Shown here in pieces: positions 4,740 to 6,663 of a DNA stretch of 6,663 bases (its first letter is position 1; each line of letters begins with the position of its first letter). The notes beneath the pieces are model-generated. The model was not told the DNA's origin. It worked only from the letters and a program-made list of their open reading frames with translations, and ran no database searches. The position numbers and the translations under genes are program-made. The DNA is from Clostridia bacterium (GTDB lineage Bacteria > Bacillota > Clostridia > Oscillospirales > Acutalibacteraceae): contig JAFVTZ010000142.1 in assembly GCA_017502965.1 (NCBI GenBank), positions 1-6,663 on the forward strand. Direction: 5' to 3'.

Positions 4740-4953
4740 ATAATGGTTATAGCAAGTCGAAAAAGTGTGTAATTATACACACTTTTTCGATACCAAATCT
4801 ATGATTTGGTCACAAATTTTCTTAGAAAATTTGTCTATGCCCATTGCAATGAATATATGCAAAATTAAATTTGCAAAAATTTGATTTTGATAAAGACGAT
4901 AAAATCGGCTTGTCGAAATACGTTTATTCGTTTCGACATACTATAATCATTAT
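4740..4953. mobile_element. MITE-like palindromic element with 23-bp terminal inverted repeats
   Basis: Bases 4740-4762 and the reverse complement of 4931-4953 match at 20 of 23 positions (ATAATG-R-TTATAG-Y-A-W-GTCGAAA). Inside lie a perfect 15-bp hairpin (4757-4790, ATTA loop), ACCAAATC/GATTTGGT (4792-4810, TAT loop), ACAAATTTTC/GAAAATTTGT (4812-4834, TTA loop), the palindrome CATTGCAATG (4842-4851) and TGTCGAAA/TTTCGACA (4911-4938). The first three hairpins are separated by single bases. TA occurs just inside each outer end (4741-4742 and 4951-4952), compatible with TA-targeting as in IS630/Tc1-type MITEs, though TA is too short to prove a target duplication. There is no coding capacity. 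The right repeat contains the pheT stop codon. Calling it mobile is an inference from structure. Confidence 0.65.
4757..4790. terminator. Possible bidirectional terminator within the palindromic element
   Basis: The core GTGTGTA/TACACAC is flanked by five As on one side and five Ts on the other, so on either strand a stem is followed by a T-run. It is the only terminator-like structure downstream of pheT on the minus strand, about 160 bases after the stop codon, and it lies upstream of the hydrolase promoter. The stem is AT-rich, so strength is uncertain; it may instead serve as a subterminal palindrome of the element. Confidence 0.45.
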
Positions 4954-6663
4954 TTTCTGAGCTGGGCGCCTACAGATTCGAGTTTTTTGATGATTTTTTC
5001 AGATACTTCTTCGATTTCCTTGTCGGTCAGAGTACTGTCAGCAGAGCGGAGCCATACGCTGTAAGCAACACTCTTTTTATCCTCAGGAATCTGAGAGCCT
5101 GTGTAAACATCGAAAAGTTCTATTCTCTCGCAAAGTCTGCCAGCCCCTGAAGAAATTGCTTTTTCAATAGTGCCGACAGGTAAATCTCTGTCAACAAGCA
5201 TTGCAAAGTCACGCTCAACAGCGGGGAATTTGGGCAGAGGCTTATATGTGGTCTTGCGCTTTTCGATAGTGAGCAGTACATCAAGTTTTATTTCTGCAAC
5301 ATAGATGCGTTCTTCAATTCCGTAAGAAGCGGCAACTGCAGGATGAACTTCACCGAACACACCGATATCCTTATTGTTAGCCTTGACAAGCGCTTGTCTT
5401 CCGGGGTGGAGATAAGGTTCAGAACTTCTTTCATACTGAGTATGAGCGCCGAACAACTTGCAAACTGCCTCAATAATACCTTTAAGAGAGAAGAAATCTT
5501 CATCCTTGCCGTAAATACCGATAGACATTGTCGGCAGTTCTAAGGGCTGTTCTGTGATAGGCAGGGATTTTGCCACAAAGCGTTTGCTGATTTCAAAGAA
5601 TCTGCCGTCAGCAATTTTCTTGTTAATATTGGTAGCAAGAACTGTCAGCAAACTTGTGGTAAGCTGGGTGCGCATTGTAGAATATTCGTCACCCAAAGGA
5701 TTGATTATCTTAATTTGGTTTCTGCGCTCGTCATCTTCTGCTAAATTAAGGGTATCAATAGCCTTTGAAGCAATAAAAGAATAGGTTGCGATTTCATAAG
5801 CGCCTGCTCCTGTGAGCAGTTTTTTGATTTTGTTGGTTTTAACTCTTTCGGGGAGAAGATTTCCGCGGATTACAGCACCGTTCATAGGAGTGCCTACAAT
5901 ATGGTCATAACCGTAAATTCTCATAACCTCTTCGGCTAAATCTGCTCTGCCTTCAATATCGTCACGGATAGAGGGCACACGGCAGGTTATTTCTTTGCCG
6001 TTTATAGTTGTGGGAAGACCCAAAGAATTCAGGATAGAAACAATTTTTTCATCAGGCACATCCACACCGATAAGTTCCATAATTTTATCGGTAGTAACTG
6101 TGATGATTTTATCCTCGGGAAGACCCTCATTGCAGTCGATAACACCGTCAATAATGTCACCTGCATCAAGTTCGTATATGAGTTGCAAAGCACGCTCTGC
6201 GGCATATTCGACATTAACTATATCAACACCGCGCTCATATCTTCCGCTTGCCTCTGTGCGGATACCGAGTGCTCTTCCTGTGTGGCGTACATTGTCACGG
6301 CGGAATTTAGCGGATTCAAGGAATAAATCCTTTGTATCATTCTCTATTTCGCTCTCTCTGCCGCCCATAATACCTGCAAGGCAGGAAGGCTTCTCGCCGT
6401 CAGCAATAACCAACATATCGGGAGTAAGGTTATAATCCTTGCCGTCAAGTGTGGTGATAGTTTCACCCTCGCGTGCATTACGGACAATAATCTTTTTATC
6501 AGCCAAATCGTTATAGTTGAAAGCGTGCATCGGCTGACCTGTTTCAAGCATAACAAAGTTTGTAATATCAACGATATTATTGATAGGGCGCATACCTGAT
6601 GCAATAATTGCTTTTTGCATCCATACAGGGGATTCTTTAATTCTTAAGTTTTTAACAACTCTA
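4950..6663 (-). CDS. pheT: Phenylalanine--tRNA ligase beta subunit, C-terminal 570 codons (5' end outside window)
   Basis: PheT forms the alpha2-beta2 phenylalanyl-tRNA synthetase with PheS and edits tyrosine mischarged to tRNA-Phe. The frame stays open to the window edge, and the 14 codons before the ATG at 6620 read RVVKNLRIKESPVW, a normal PheT segment, so that ATG is internal. Counting from it, residues 10-34 carry the GMRPINNIVDITN and GQPMHAF signatures of the B3/B4 editing domain, which ends around RTEASGRYERGVD (121-133). B5 spans about 170-240. The synthetase-like core follows, with YLHPGRQA (403-410), and the FDX-ACB anticodon-binding domain covers about 458-554 (KFPAVERDFAMLVD near its start). 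About 230 N-terminal residues, including the EMAP-II-like tRNA-binding domain, lie off the window. It ends AQLRK-TAA, and the stop codon falls within the right repeat of the palindromic element. All visible domains are intact. Confidence 0.97.
   Translation of the reverse strand, partial: RVVKNLRIKESPVWMQKAIIASGMRPINNIVDITNFVMLETGQPMHAFNYNDLADKKIIVRNAREGETITTLDGKDYNLTPDMLVIADGEKPSCLAGIMGGRESEIENDTKDLFLESAKFRRDNVRHTGRALGIRTEASGRYERGVDIVNVEYAAERALQLIYELDAGDIIDGVIDCNEGLPEDKIITVTTDKIMELIGVDVPDEKIVSILNSLGLPTTINGKEITCRVPSIRDDIEGRADLAEEVMRIYGYDHIVGTPMNGAVIRGNLLPERVKTNKIKKLLTGAGAYEIATYSFIASKAIDTLNLAEDDERRNQIKIINPLGDEYSTMRTQLTTSLLTVLATNINKKIADGRFFEISKRFVAKSLPITEQPLELPTMSIGIYGKDEDFFSLKGIIEAVCKLFGAHTQYERSSEPYLHPGRQALVKANNKDIGVFGEVHPAVAASYGIEERIYVAEIKLDVLLTIEKRKTTYKPLPKFPAVERDFAMLVDRDLPVGTIEKAISSGAGRLCERIELFDVYTGSQIPEDKKSVAYSVWLRSADSTLTDKEIEEVSEKIIKKLESVGAQLRK

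Noticed and set aside
5995..6435. 146-codon plus-strand frame inside pheT
   Set aside because: Fully antisense to conserved PheT domains, with no ribosome site or recognisable protein features.
6618..6620. ATG as the pheT start
   Set aside because: The frame upstream is open and encodes conserved PheT sequence to the window edge, and the protein would lack its N-terminal domains.

Overview
The window looks like a chromosomal piece of a low-GC Bacillota genome, most likely a gut-type clostridium (Oscillospiraceae/Ruminococcaceae-like). The reasons are AT-rich DNA, sigma-A promoters with exact 17-base spacers, strong AGAGGTG/AAAGGTG/GAGGTG ribosome sites, an ireB gene, a tRNA gene that encodes its own CCA end, and small clostridial-type conserved proteins. 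The lineage is an inference from style and gene content, since no search was possible.

Layout, left to right. Bases 1-66 hold the tail of whatever lies upstream and a strong plus-strand terminator. Bases 76-386 hold a promoter and an 82-codon zinc-ribbon-like gene broken by an in-frame TAG. Bases 387-656 hold no convincing gene but a chain of hairpins. Everything else is on the minus strand. A CocE/X-prolyl-peptidase type hydrolase (657-2225) has its own promoter. Bases 2322-2696 are a tRNA-Arg(ACG) locus with an 84-bp perfect direct repeat covering the tRNA 3' end and terminator, a third degraded tRNA tail, and a 130-bp palindrome-rich spacer. Next come a two-gene unit of unknown function (170-aa protein, then a 99-aa membrane-anchored protein; 2782-3606), a two-gene operon (alpha/beta hydrolase, then ireB; 3719-4657) with a clear promoter and a very strong terminator, a 208-214 bp MITE-like element with terminal inverted repeats (4740-4953), and the C-terminal 570 codons of pheT (4950-6663, 5' end off the window).

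Functionally this is mostly housekeeping and conserved clostridial material: phenylalanyl-tRNA synthetase beta, a decoding tRNA-Arg, the IreB phosphoprotein of the PASTA-kinase cell-wall stress pathway, and two unrelated serine hydrolases. I see no defence system, CRISPR array, toxin-antitoxin pair or biosynthetic cluster. The unusual signal is in the intergenic DNA. Three separate gaps (about 422-643, 2424-2553 and 4740-4953) are packed with short perfect palindromes, mostly with 3-4 base loops, in places laid end to end with a single base between them. One has clear terminal inverted repeats and one sits between duplicated tRNA ends, so these look like non-autonomous mobile or structured repeats that may recur in the genome.
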